From Acidobacteriota bacterium (GTDB lineage: Bacteria > Acidobacteriota > Terriglobia > Terriglobales > SCQP01), in assembly GCA_027315185.1 (NCBI GenBank), contig DAHUYO010000013.1:21353-57803 (forward strand): a stretch of DNA of 36,451 nucleotides, given 5' to 3'. The notes under the pieces were generated by a model. It saw nothing but the letters and a program-made list of their open reading frames with translations. It made no database searches and was not told the origin of the DNA. Below, in pieces: positions 28,891 to 36,451 of the stretch; the stretch's first letter is position 1; the number at the start of each line of letters is the position of its first letter. A program made the position numbers and the translations under genes.

Positions 28891-29196
28891 TTACGGGAGT
28901 TTGGCGGCGACAACGTCCAACTGCTCTATGCAGGGCGGCTCGGCCAACAACTCGTCGGCCTTGGCCATCAGCGCGGTGGCGATGGGTCCGGACAAATGGG
29001 CCTGGCGGCCCGCTTCGTTGGGAAACACATCAAAGATGCCAAAGGTGGCGGGGGCCATGCGAACGGCGAACCAGGCGGTACTGGCCGGCTCATCCTCCGC
29101 CAAGCTCAAGCCATCACACAGAAATTGCTGCAACGCCGCCTCCTGGCCGGGCTTGGCTTGCAGGCGGACAAATAACCCTACGCGCGCGGAATCCAT
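28891..29196 (-). CDS. ABM-domain monooxygenase-like protein
   Basis: A 101-residue protein of the antibiotic biosynthesis monooxygenase (ABM, YgiN-like) ferredoxin-like fold. It begins ARVGLFVRLQAKPGQEAALQ, the usual first strand and helix, then has ASTAWFAVRM, FGIFDVFPNEAGRQAHLSGP, where the N-x(5)-H pattern is typical, and ends in the last strand. These cofactor-free proteins oxidise quinols or small aromatics, or act as dimeric stress proteins; the substrate is unknown here. GGGGG lies five bases before the ATG. It may share a transcript with tilS, 181 bases downstream. Confidence 0.85.
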   Translation of the reverse strand: MDSARVGLFVRLQAKPGQEAALQQFLCDGLSLAEDEPASTAWFAVRMAPATFGIFDVFPNEAGRQAHLSGPIATALMAKADELLAEPPCIEQLDVVAAKLP

Positions 29197-29369
29197 GATT
29201 GCCCCCTAGGTGGCTACGCTGCATTCTAGCGCCGAAGGGACGGTCTCCACGGTTGTCGCGCCGACGAGGGCGGTGAAGCACTAGCAAGGATACCGATGCG
29301 AGGCGGTCGTGGGTTGGCGCGGTTGCACGGCGAGAGGGCAGGCGGAGGGCAGGGCGAGCCGCTAGCATA

Positions 29370-29391
29370 GAGGTGGCATGGAGGTGGCATG
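29370..29391 (+). repeat. 11-base tandem duplication of ribosome site and start codon
   Basis: GAGGTGGCATG occurs twice head to tail (29370-29380 and 29381-29391). Each copy has a GAGG ribosome site and an ATG. Only the second ATG (29389) is in frame with the amine oxidase; the first opens a different frame. Simple duplication is directly visible; any effect on translation is inference. Confidence 0.7.
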
Positions 29392-30666
29392 CGCGGCGAG
29401 GTAATCGTGATCGGCGGCGGAGCGGCGGGGCTGGCGGCGGCCGGCGCGCTGGCGCGGGGCGGGCGGCGAGTGTTGCTGCTGGAGGCGCGGCGGCGGTTGG
29501 GCGGGCGCATCTGGACCCGGCGGCCGCGGGGCTGGGCCTGGCCGGTGGAGTTGGGGGCGGAGTTCATTCACGGCCGGGCGCCGGAGATCCTCGGGCGCGC
29601 GGCGGCAGGGCATCAGGCGGTGGAGGCGGTGGGCGGGGAATGGGGTTGGGCGGAGAGCGGCGATGAGCCGGCGGCGCCGGGATGGGGATGGCAGGAGCGG
29701 CTGGCGGCAACGCCGCCGCCGCGGCGGGACCGGCCGTTTGCGGATTGGTTGGCGGAGGCGCGGCTGCCGGCGCAACAGGCGGCGATGGCGCGGGCCTACA
29801 TCGAGGGTTTTCACGCCGCCGATCCGGGGAGCATCAGCCTGCGGTCCTTGATCGTGGGGTTGCGCGCCGAGCGGGCGATCGGTGGCGGCCAAAGCTACCG
29901 GCTGGCGACGGGATATGGACCGCTGGTGGCGCGGCTGGCGGCGGAATGCCGGCAAGCGGGGGTGCGGATTCAGGCCGGCGCGGCGGTGACGGCGGTGCGG
30001 TGGGCGCCGGGAGCGGTGACGGTGACCGCGGGCGGGCGACAGTATCGCGGCACGCGGGCGGTGGTGACGCTGCCGTTAGCGATTTTGCAAGGCCTGGGAG
30101 GCGCGGCGGCGGTGGACTTCGTGCCGGCGCTTGCGGAAAAGCGCGCGGCTTTGGCGGGCCTGGCGATGGGGCCGGCGGTACGGCTGGTGCTGCGGTTCCG
30201 GCGGCGGTTTTGGCGCGGACGGCAGCTACATGCGGGATATGCCGCCGGTACGTTCACCTTCGCGCCGCAGGCGGCGTTGCGGGCGTGGTGGCTGGGACCG
30301 GACGAGGCGCCGCAACTGACCGCGTGGGCAGCGGGACCGGCGTTGTGGGCCTTGCCTCGCGGGGCGGGCTTGGCGGCGGCAGCGGTGGACACCTTGGCGG
30401 TGATGACCGGCTGGAGCGCGCGGCGGGTGCGAGGGGAGCTATTGGGCGTGCATGCGCATGATTGGCAGCGGGATCGCTTTTCCGCCGGTGCGTACAGCTA
30501 TGCCCTGGCGGGGGGTGCGGGGGCATTCGCGGAATTGGCCAAGCCGCTGGCGTCCACGCTGTTTTTCGCCGGCGAAGCGACGGAAGGGCACGGCCACAAC
30601 GCCACCGTGCATGGGGCGCTGGCCAGCGGGGAGCGCGCGGCGCGGGAGGTGCTGGCGACGACCTGA
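29389..30666 (+). CDS. FAD-dependent amine oxidase
   Basis: A 425-residue flavin monoamine oxidase family protein. The N-terminal Rossmann motif is VIGGGAAGLAAAGALARGG (7-25), followed by LLLEARRRLGGRIWTR, where the acidic residue at the second strand end binds the FAD ribose. ELGAEFIHG is the conserved FAD loop. The substrate part includes YRLATGYGPLVARLA and GTRAVVTLPLAIL. The C-terminal FAD site is LFFAGEATEGHGHNATVHGA. No signal peptide is seen, so it is cytosolic. It may oxidise a primary amine or polyamine; the exact substrate is unknown. It stands alone, divergent from the ABM gene. Confidence 0.92.
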   Translation: MRGEVIVIGGGAAGLAAAGALARGGRRVLLLEARRRLGGRIWTRRPRGWAWPVELGAEFIHGRAPEILGRAAAGHQAVEAVGGEWGWAESGDEPAAPGWGWQERLAATPPPRRDRPFADWLAEARLPAQQAAMARAYIEGFHAADPGSISLRSLIVGLRAERAIGGGQSYRLATGYGPLVARLAAECRQAGVRIQAGAAVTAVRWAPGAVTVTAGGRQYRGTRAVVTLPLAILQGLGGAAAVDFVPALAEKRAALAGLAMGPAVRLVLRFRRRFWRGRQLHAGYAAGTFTFAPQAALRAWWLGPDEAPQLTAWAAGPALWALPRGAGLAAAAVDTLAVMTGWSARRVRGELLGVHAHDWQRDRFSAGAYSYALAGGAGAFAELAKPLASTLFFAGEATEGHGHNATVHGALASGERAAREVLATT

Positions 30667-31121
30667 ACCGGGGGAGGCGGGCGGATCGGAGGCCCCCGAG
30701 CGGCGGCGTTTGGGTCATCCACGGGGCGGCAACGGGAGTGAAATTCCGCGATGATGATGCGCCCCAATCGAGCTGGCCATGTTGCATGCCGGATGCTTTG
30801 TTTTCATGCGCTTGCAGTCTTAAATGCAACATTTCGCGGGCGCTGTCGGGGATCCCGGGCGGAGTGAAAACAGTTGGGCGCACGGCGCGTGACGACGCAG
30901 TGTGCCCAAAGCGGCGAGATGTCAAACAGCGGCGCACCAATGGCGCCCGGTGCGCGACGGCGGACGGAGGCGAACAGGCGACCGGCCGGCGACAGGCACC
31001 CTGAGGCGCCCCGATATGTACTCGGATTCGGCGTTGCCGGGCGGGGTTGTACGAAAGTGGGGCGGGGGAAAAATCGGTGGGCCGGCGCGGCGGGGGCGAT
31101 GGCCGCCGCACGGGGAAAACA
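30667..31121. other. Intergenic region with an AT-richer island and inverted repeat
   Basis: A 455-base gap between convergent genes, with no gene I can support. At 30780-30831 an 8-base perfect inverted repeat (TGTTGCAT / ATGCAACA) spans 36 bases, in a stretch noticeably richer in A and T than the surroundings. Within it TTGTTT (30798-30803) and TAAATG (30821-30826), 17 bases apart, resemble a plus-strand promoter, but nothing codes downstream on that strand. Confidence 0.35.
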
Positions 31122-32408
31122 TTAGGCGGCCTTGGGGCGAGCGCCGAGCTGTTCGCCGGCGACGCGAGGCAGAATGGCGCCGCCTTCGCGCAGCACGGCG
31201 ATGGTGGCGTCCTTGCCTTGGCGTAGGAAGGCCATCTCCAATGCATCTTGCACGGTCTGCGCCGGGCGAAAACCGATCTGCCGGGCTTCTTGGGCGGAGA
31301 TGCCGGTGGAGACCATGATGCAATCGGCATGGTCCACGACTTGGGCGGTATAGGCCAGGACCGCCGCGCCCATCACGTCCTGGATTTGATGTCCGGCGAC
31401 CATGCGCTCCAATTGCGAATAGGGGAGATAGCCGAGCTGCATGACGACGGGATGGTTGCCGGCGACGCCTTCCGGCGAGGAAGTGACGAGGATAAGGCTG
31501 CCGTTGCGCTTGACGGCCATGGTTCCGGAATAGATGCCCTTGGCGGATTGCCAGAAGTCGCGATCGGCGGGCTGGGATTCGACGATAACGATGTCGGCAC
31601 GGCGGGGCAGCTCCACCGCGTACACGTCGGCGGCCAGGGCGCAGCCGGCGCGATGGGCGGCGACGGGATCGCCGGCGAAGCAGCCGGCGATGGCGCCGCC
31701 GGCGAGCACGACATTGACAATGTAATTCAGGCCGGCGCGGCGAGCGGCGGCGTCAATGCGCTCGCGCAGGGGATTGTCGCGAACGCCCATCAACTGCTCG
31801 GACCAGCGCTGGGCGCCGGCCCAATGGTTGGCGGCGGCGGAGGCGTAGCCGGCGCAGCCGGGGAAGACGATTTTGGCGCCGCCGGAAAATCCCTTGATGC
31901 GATGGATGCCGATGTGCCCGAGGCCGATCACCAGGTCGCGGTGGCGCAGCAGGCGATTCGCGACCACGGGAAAGCCGTCGGGCAGCGCGCCCCAATCATG
32001 CAACTCGGCGGAATTGAGATAGTCGTGCTGGAAGACGCGAAAGCGGCGGCGGTAGCCGCCCAGCTTGTCCTCGAGTTCAGCCTCGGTCATGGGGCGGTGC
32101 GAGCCTTTGCAGATTAGGACATCGATATCCGCGTCGCGCACGCCGACGGCCTCCAGCTCGGCAACGATCCAGGGCAACAGCCGGGCCACCGGCGTGCCGC
32201 GGGTGTGGTCGTCGCTGAGGAGCAGGACGCGATGCCCCGGCCGCGCCTGGTCGCGCAGCCGGGCGGCGCCGATCGGCTGCGCCAACGCTTGCTCGATCAG
32301 CGCGGGCTCGGCGGGAATCGGCGGATGGCGCGGAGCGAACACGCCGAGCAGATTGGCGTCCGGGAGGGAGACCGGCCCGATACCGGGATAAGGAAACGTC
32401 AGGTCCAT
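31122..32408 (-). CDS. LarA-family nickel-pincer racemase/epimerase
   Basis: A 428-residue protein of the nickel-dependent lactate racemase family. Catalytic and cofactor residues of L. plantarum LarA (H108, H174, K184, H200) have counterparts H104 (KGSHRP), H169 (HIGIHR), K179 (FSGGAK) and H195 (ANHW), with identical 10 and 16 spacing for the last three. DDHTRGTP (66-73) is the family's substrate-side motif. K179 should bind the pyridinium thioester pincer nickel cofactor. The true substrate may not be lactate, since LarA homologues act on several 2-hydroxyacids. No larB, larC or larE is in the window. The ATG at 32408 is 14 bases after the stop of the TPP enzyme, forming a two-gene unit. 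Confidence 0.88.
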   Translation of the reverse strand: MDLTFPYPGIGPVSLPDANLLGVFAPRHPPIPAEPALIEQALAQPIGAARLRDQARPGHRVLLLSDDHTRGTPVARLLPWIVAELEAVGVRDADIDVLICKGSHRPMTEAELEDKLGGYRRRFRVFQHDYLNSAELHDWGALPDGFPVVANRLLRHRDLVIGLGHIGIHRIKGFSGGAKIVFPGCAGYASAAANHWAGAQRWSEQLMGVRDNPLRERIDAAARRAGLNYIVNVVLAGGAIAGCFAGDPVAAHRAGCALAADVYAVELPRRADIVIVESQPADRDFWQSAKGIYSGTMAVKRNGSLILVTSSPEGVAGNHPVVMQLGYLPYSQLERMVAGHQIQDVMGAAVLAYTAQVVDHADCIMVSTGISAQEARQIGFRPAQTVQDALEMAFLRQGKDATIAVLREGGAILPRVAGEQLGARPKAA

Positions 32409-32422
32409 GGCGGCCTGCGGGC

Positions 32423-34210
32423 TCAGCGCTTCAGTTCGGTGATCTTGTCGCGGAACAGCGTCAGCGCGATGCGACCGCGATGGGGTTCGCCGCGGGCCAG
32501 CGCCTCGGCGAGCCCCAGGCCTTGCTTGGCCGTCGCCTTGGCGGGCATGGGCGGCTCGAAGGGGTCGGTGACGCATTCGACCAGAGCCGGCTTATTGGCC
32601 TCCAGCGCCTGGCGCAGCACGGCGCGGACCTGCGCCGGATCCTCGACGGTGAATCCCAGGCCGCCGCAGGCGCGGGCATAGGTGGCGAATTGGATGGGCT
32701 GCAACTCGCATTGGTATTCCGGGTTGCCAAGGAAGACCATCTGCTCCCATTTGATCTGGCCCAAGGTGTTGTTCTTGATAAGCACGACGGTGATGGGCAG
32801 TTGGTATTTGACGGCGGTGACGAACTCGCCCATCAGCATGGTGAAGGCGCCATCGCCGACGAAGGCGATGGATTTGCGCCGGGGGAAGGCCACGGCGGCG
32901 GCGATGGCGTAAGGCAGGCCGGGGGCCATGGTGGCCAGGTTGCCGGCCAGGCCCCATTTTTGCTCGCCGCGGATATTGAACTGCCGCGCCAGCCAAGTGG
33001 TGACCGTGCCGCAGTCGCAACTGATGACTGCGTCGCGGGGCGCCAGTTCGCTGAGCGCGCGAGCCACCACCTCGGGGCGCATCGGGCGCTTGGGGTCGGC
33101 GCCGCGCTGGCGCATCAAGGCGTTCCAGTCCTTCATCCGCCGCTGGGTTTTCTTCAGCAAGCCGTCGCGGTGGCGCTTCAGCTGGGGCAGCAGGGCGCGC
33201 AGCGTGGCGGCGGCGTCGCCGACCAAACCGGCCTGGACCGGGAAGCGCAGGCCGATGCGTTCCGGGCGGAGGTCCAACTGCACACCGGTGACGTCGCGCT
33301 TCTCCGGCAGCCAGGCCATATAGGGGAAGGAAGTGCCGACGAGGAACAGGGTGTCGCATTCCTCCATCGCGTCCTCGGCGGGGGCGGTGCCGATCAGCCC
33401 CAGGCCGCCGGCGTTCAGGGGATGGTCGTCGGGAATGACTTCCTTGCCAAGCAGCGCCTTGATGACTGGAGCGGAGAGGCGCTCGGCCACGGCGATCAGC
33501 TCCTGGCGCGCGCCAATGGCGCCCTTGCCGGCCAAGATGGCCACGCGTTTGCCGCGATTCAGCAGGTCGGCGGCGCGGCGCAGATCATCCTCGGCGGGCA
33601 CCGTGACATAGCGGCTGCGCGCGGCGGAGGTATGGGTCATCACCGGCTTCATCAGCGAAGGCTTTTCCTTGGGAGGCAGGTCCTGCACATCCACCGGAAT
33701 GCTGATGTGGGCGACGGTGCTCTTGCTGAGCGCGTGGCGGCAGGCCAGGTCGGTAACCATTTCGGCTTGGCCGGCGTTCCAGATGCCCTCGTTGTAGCCG
33801 GCGACGTCGCTGAACAGTTGCAGCAGGTTCACTTCCTGCTGGTAATGCGAGCCCTTCAGGTCGCTGTAGGTCTGGCCGGTGATGGCCAGTACGGCCGCGT
33901 CATCCAGCTTGGCGTCATACAAGCCGTTGAGGAGGTGAATGGCGCCGGGACCGGAGGTGGCGATGCAGACGCCGAGCCGGCTGGTGTATTTAAAATGCGC
34001 GGCGGCCATGAAGGCGGCGGCTTCCTCATGCCGCACCTGAATGAAGCGAATGTGCTCGGCCCGTTGGCGCAGCGCCTCGAACATGCCGTTGATGCCGTCG
34101 CCGGGCAGGCCGAAGATGGTGTCCACGCCCCAATCCAGCAGCGTGTCCACGATCACGTCGGAGATGGTGTGCGCGGAACGGCCGCGAAAAAACACGGGTA
34201 GGGCGGACAT
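32423..34210 (-). CDS. Pyruvate oxidase-like thiamine diphosphate enzyme
   Basis: A 595-residue protein of the acetolactate synthase/pyruvate oxidase superfamily. The N-terminal domain has TIFGLPGDGINGM and VRHEEAAAFMAA, where the catalytic Glu (E62) activates the thiazole. The middle domain has LAGKGAIGARQEL, as in FAD-binding members. The C-terminal domain has the TPP/Mg motif GDGAFTMLMGEFVTA (from 452) and IKNNTLGQIKWEQ. It most resembles quinone- or oxygen-linked pyruvate oxidases (PoxB type) that convert pyruvate to acetate and CO2, but substrate choice is not certain. The start at 34210 precedes the conserved domain; the frame is open to 34447, overlapping pstA. It is paired with the LarA-type racemase. 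Confidence 0.85.
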   Translation of the reverse strand: MSALPVFFRGRSAHTISDVIVDTLLDWGVDTIFGLPGDGINGMFEALRQRAEHIRFIQVRHEEAAAFMAAAHFKYTSRLGVCIATSGPGAIHLLNGLYDAKLDDAAVLAITGQTYSDLKGSHYQQEVNLLQLFSDVAGYNEGIWNAGQAEMVTDLACRHALSKSTVAHISIPVDVQDLPPKEKPSLMKPVMTHTSAARSRYVTVPAEDDLRRAADLLNRGKRVAILAGKGAIGARQELIAVAERLSAPVIKALLGKEVIPDDHPLNAGGLGLIGTAPAEDAMEECDTLFLVGTSFPYMAWLPEKRDVTGVQLDLRPERIGLRFPVQAGLVGDAAATLRALLPQLKRHRDGLLKKTQRRMKDWNALMRQRGADPKRPMRPEVVARALSELAPRDAVISCDCGTVTTWLARQFNIRGEQKWGLAGNLATMAPGLPYAIAAAVAFPRRKSIAFVGDGAFTMLMGEFVTAVKYQLPITVVLIKNNTLGQIKWEQMVFLGNPEYQCELQPIQFATYARACGGLGFTVEDPAQVRAVLRQALEANKPALVECVTDPFEPPMPAKATAKQGLGLAEALARGEPHRGRIALTLFRDKITELKR

Positions 34211-34308
34211 AAGAGCAGGGAAGTCCCGGCCGCCGAGGGGGTTGCCCGCAAGGGGGGCACGCGGGGCCGCCCGAGACGCCGGTGGTCGCGGGGGAGCGGA
34301 TTGGCGCG

Positions 34309-35193
34309 CTAGCGGCTGTGGCGGCGGGAGGCGGCCATCAGCATGCGGGAGGCGATGCTGATGACCAGCACGAAAGCGCTGACCAGCAGCGCGGCGGCAT
34401 AGGCCAGGGCGTGCGCGCTTTGGAACGGCTCGGTGATGAAGGCCCAAATGGCGTAGGTCAAATAGCCGACCGGCTCATGGGTGAGGTGGCCGTTCCACAT
34501 GTAGTTCGACCAGCCGGCGGTGTACAGCAAGGGCGCCGTTTCGCCCACGGAGATGGCCAGCGCCAGCAAGACGCCGGTCAGGACGTTGGAGGCGGCGATG
34601 GGCAGGCAGATGCGCAGAATCACATGGCTGTCGGTGGCGCCCAAGGCGCGGGCGGCATCGCGCATTTCGGCGGGCACCTGGCGGAAGGCCATTTCGCTGG
34701 TGCGGGTGATGTAGGGGAGGGAAATGATGGCCAGCGCGATGGCGCCGGCCAAGGCGGAAAAGCCCCAGCCCAAATCCACGACCGCGGCGATGTAGACGAA
34801 GTAGCCGACCACGATGGAGGGCAGGCCGACCAGCACGTCGGACATGAAGCGCAGCACGGGAGCGAAGCGGGAAGCGCCGAACTCGGCCAAAAAGATGCCC
34901 GCCGCCACTCCCGGCGGGATCGCCAACAGCAAACCGCCGGCGGCCAGCAGCAGCGTGCCTTCGATGGCGTTGAGCAGGCCGCCGCCGGTGCCTTGGGTGA
35001 CCTGGGTGAAGATGGCCAGGTCGAGGGCATGGGCGCCGCGGGCGGCGATGGCCCAGAAAATGGAAACCGTGGCCGCGCCCAACAGGAGAAACGCCACCGT
35101 GCTCACCGCCCAGCCGAGGCCGTCGGTGAGCCGCCGGCGCAAGCGGCGGCGCTGGCGGGGCGGGACGAGGGTGGACGCGGAGGCGGCGGCCAT
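34309..35193 (-). CDS. pstA: Phosphate ABC transporter permease PstA
   Basis: A 294-residue inner membrane permease with six hydrophobic spans. PstA features: GGLLNAIEGTLLLAAGGLLL, GIFLAEFGASRFAPVLRF, LVGLPSIVVGYFVYI and the EAA loop FRQVPAEMRDAARALGATDS, ending with ISVGETAPLLYTAG. It pairs with PstC to move phosphate from PstS. Its ATG overlaps the pstC stop (TAATG). The gene normally following pstA is pstB, the ATPase; here a TPP enzyme comes next after 98 bases, so the ATPase must be encoded elsewhere. Confidence 0.96.
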   Translation of the reverse strand: MAAASASTLVPPRQRRRLRRRLTDGLGWAVSTVAFLLLGAATVSIFWAIAARGAHALDLAIFTQVTQGTGGGLLNAIEGTLLLAAGGLLLAIPPGVAAGIFLAEFGASRFAPVLRFMSDVLVGLPSIVVGYFVYIAAVVDLGWGFSALAGAIALAIISLPYITRTSEMAFRQVPAEMRDAARALGATDSHVILRICLPIAASNVLTGVLLALAISVGETAPLLYTAGWSNYMWNGHLTHEPVGYLTYAIWAFITEPFQSAHALAYAAALLVSAFVLVISIASRMLMAASRRHSR

Positions 35194-36176
35194 TAGGTGG
35201 TCGTCCCCGTGGTGCGATCTTGGTAGTAAAGCAACAACCGCGCCGCGCCATTCACCACAACGGCGATCAGAAGCAGAGCCAGCGCCACCTCACCCAAGGA
35301 GCGCACGGCCAAGCCGGTGGGATCCTGCAAAGCGCTATCCAACTGGGAGACGATGAAGGAAGCCATGGTGGAGATGGGCGAGTAGATGTTGCGCGGCAAA
35401 TAGTTGAGGGCATTGCCGCTGATCATCAGGACCGCCATGGTTTCCCCCAGCGCCCGGCCGGTGGCTAGGATGCCGGAGCCGACCAGCACGCGGCGGGTGG
35501 CGGGGAGCTGCACGGTCCACAGGGTTTCAAAGCGCGTCGCGCCGAGCGCAAGGGCGGCGTCGCGCAACCCGCGATACTGGCTGACCAAGGCGTCGCGCAC
35601 GGTGGCGGTGATCAGCGGAACGATCATCAGGGCCAGCACCAGGCCCGCCGTCAGCAAACCATAGCCGCTGCCGGGAGCGCCGGAAAAGAAGGGCAGAAAG
35701 CCGAGGTGCGCCGTCATCCAGGGATAGGCGTGGTGGCCCAGAAACGGGATGACCACGACATAACCCCACAAGCCGAAGACCACGCTGGGAATGGCCGCAA
35801 GCAGTTCGACGAAAAAGGAAACGGCGGTGCGGAGCTGGGAGGGCACGCATTCGGCCAGGAAGACCGCCGCCATGGCGCCGATGGGTACGGCCAACACCAC
35901 CGCGATCAGGGTGCTGAGCAGCGTGCCGGCGATGAGAAACAGAATGCCGTAATGCGCGCCGGGCAGAATCATCCGGCCGTTGCGCTCGATCGGGTTGGCG
36001 TAGAGGTTGCCGGTGTTCCAAGTGTTGCTGGTGAAAAAATGCCAGCCATTGAGCCGGATCGCCGGCCAGGCATAAATGACGAAAAACACCACCACCGCCA
36101 CCAGCACGGCGGCCACCACGCCGCCCAACACGGCGGTAAAACGGCGAAAGGTTACGAGCTTGAACATGCGCGTCAT
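35193..36176 (-). CDS. pstC: Phosphate ABC transporter permease PstC
   Basis: A 327-residue inner membrane permease. It has six hydrophobic spans, a periplasmic loop after TM1 (NGWHFFTSNTWNTG), the PstC features GILFLIAGTLLSTLIAVVLA, ELLAAIPSVVFGLWGYVVVI and the EAA loop VSQYRGLRDAALALGATRFE, then GRALGETMAVLMISGN. Partner of PstA and PstS in high-affinity phosphate import. It ends in a TAATG overlap with pstA and follows pstS by about 50 bases. The ATG at 36176 matches the family N-terminus. Confidence 0.96.
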   Translation of the reverse strand: MTRMFKLVTFRRFTAVLGGVVAAVLVAVVVFFVIYAWPAIRLNGWHFFTSNTWNTGNLYANPIERNGRMILPGAHYGILFLIAGTLLSTLIAVVLAVPIGAMAAVFLAECVPSQLRTAVSFFVELLAAIPSVVFGLWGYVVVIPFLGHHAYPWMTAHLGFLPFFSGAPGSGYGLLTAGLVLALMIVPLITATVRDALVSQYRGLRDAALALGATRFETLWTVQLPATRRVLVGSGILATGRALGETMAVLMISGNALNYLPRNIYSPISTMASFIVSQLDSALQDPTGLAVRSLGEVALALLLIAVVVNGAARLLLYYQDRTTGTTT

Positions 36177-36227
36177 GCGGCCGGCGCGGCGCCCCGCCAG
36201 ACGTGGGGCGCCGCGCGGTTCGCCGGC

Positions 36228-36451
36228 TTACTGGATTTGGGCGATCTGCGCCCGGCTGAGCCGCACCACGGGTGGCGGCAGGGGAACGAAGTGCACGCGA
36301 TTGATGAAGCGCGGCGCGTTGCCTCCGGTCGGGCTGATGGCCCAATTGAAGAAATCGCGCAGGGCGGCGGCGGTTTGCGCCGAGGGCTGGCTGCGATTCA
36401 CGATGGCGTATTCGTAATTGATGATTGGGTAGGAATCCGCGCCAGGGGCGA
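36228..36451 (-). CDS. pstS: Phosphate-binding protein PstS (C-terminal part)
   Basis: The last 73 residues of a gene that enters from the right edge on the minus strand. SYPIINYEYAIVNRSQPS is the typical PstS C-terminal signature (YPI.NYEY.IV), followed by AALRDFFNWAI and RVHFVPLPPPVVRLSRAQI at the C-terminus. It is the periplasmic phosphate receptor for the PstCA permease. The signal peptide and phosphate-binding loops are outside the window. Confidence 0.93.
   Translation of the reverse strand, partial: APGADSYPIINYEYAIVNRSQPSAQTAAALRDFFNWAISPTGGNAPRFINRVHFVPLPPPVVRLSRAQIAQIQ

Noticed and set aside
34211..34447. N-terminal extension of the TPP enzyme into pstA
   Set aside because: The extension overlaps pstA coding sequence and adds Arg/Pro-rich sequence not typical of the family.

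Overview
The window is a very GC-rich bacterial chromosome segment with mostly tight gene packing. Protein style, codon use and an intergenic GCCGGCAAGATGCCGGCG repeat suggest an Acidobacteriota-like soil bacterium; this is a guess from overall character, not a taxonomic call. I recognise no tRNA, rRNA, CRISPR array, transposase or phage gene.

Left part (1-8135): a truncated amidohydrolase-like gene with an odd membrane-anchor start, a small zinc-ribbon protein whose ribosome site lies in a hairpin, a YyaL-type thioredoxin-domain protein, a GntR/FCD regulator divergent from a degenerate M16 peptidase-like protein with no zinc motif, a DinB-family protein and a small secreted protein.

Middle part (8247-25454): a copper/silver handling island. 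Its first module runs on the plus strand: a small Cys/His-rich secreted protein, a Tat-exported two-domain multicopper oxidase with a long Met-rich tail, a TolC-type outer membrane factor with a Met-rich start, and a membrane-anchored cytochrome c. Facing it on the minus strand are a small membrane protein, a CopA-type Cu(+) ATPase and a frameshifted DUF4396 gene. A glycogen phosphorylase gene lies between this and the second module. The second module runs on the plus strand: a Met/His-rich periplasmic protein, a second small Cys-rich exported protein, then a CusC-CusB-CusA tripartite pump. CusA keeps all three metal-relay methionines at exact spacing. Inferred logic: CopA moves Cu(I) out of the cytoplasm, the multicopper oxidase and cytochrome oxidise Cu(I), small Met/His/Cys proteins buffer it, and CusCBA ejects it from the cell. 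No metal-responsive regulator is in the window.

Right part (25646-36451): housekeeping pair tilS-ftsH, an ABM monooxygenase-like protein, a flavin amine oxidase, a two-gene unit of a nickel-pincer (LarA-type) racemase with a pyruvate-oxidase-like TPP enzyme, and a phosphate transporter operon pstS(partial)-pstC-pstA that is not followed by pstB.

No wholly new system is proven here. The best candidates for something undescribed are the two small Cys-rich exported proteins that open each copper module, the Met-decorated oxidase/outer-membrane-factor/cytochrome unit, the double M16 pseudo-peptidase, and the racemase-oxidase pair.
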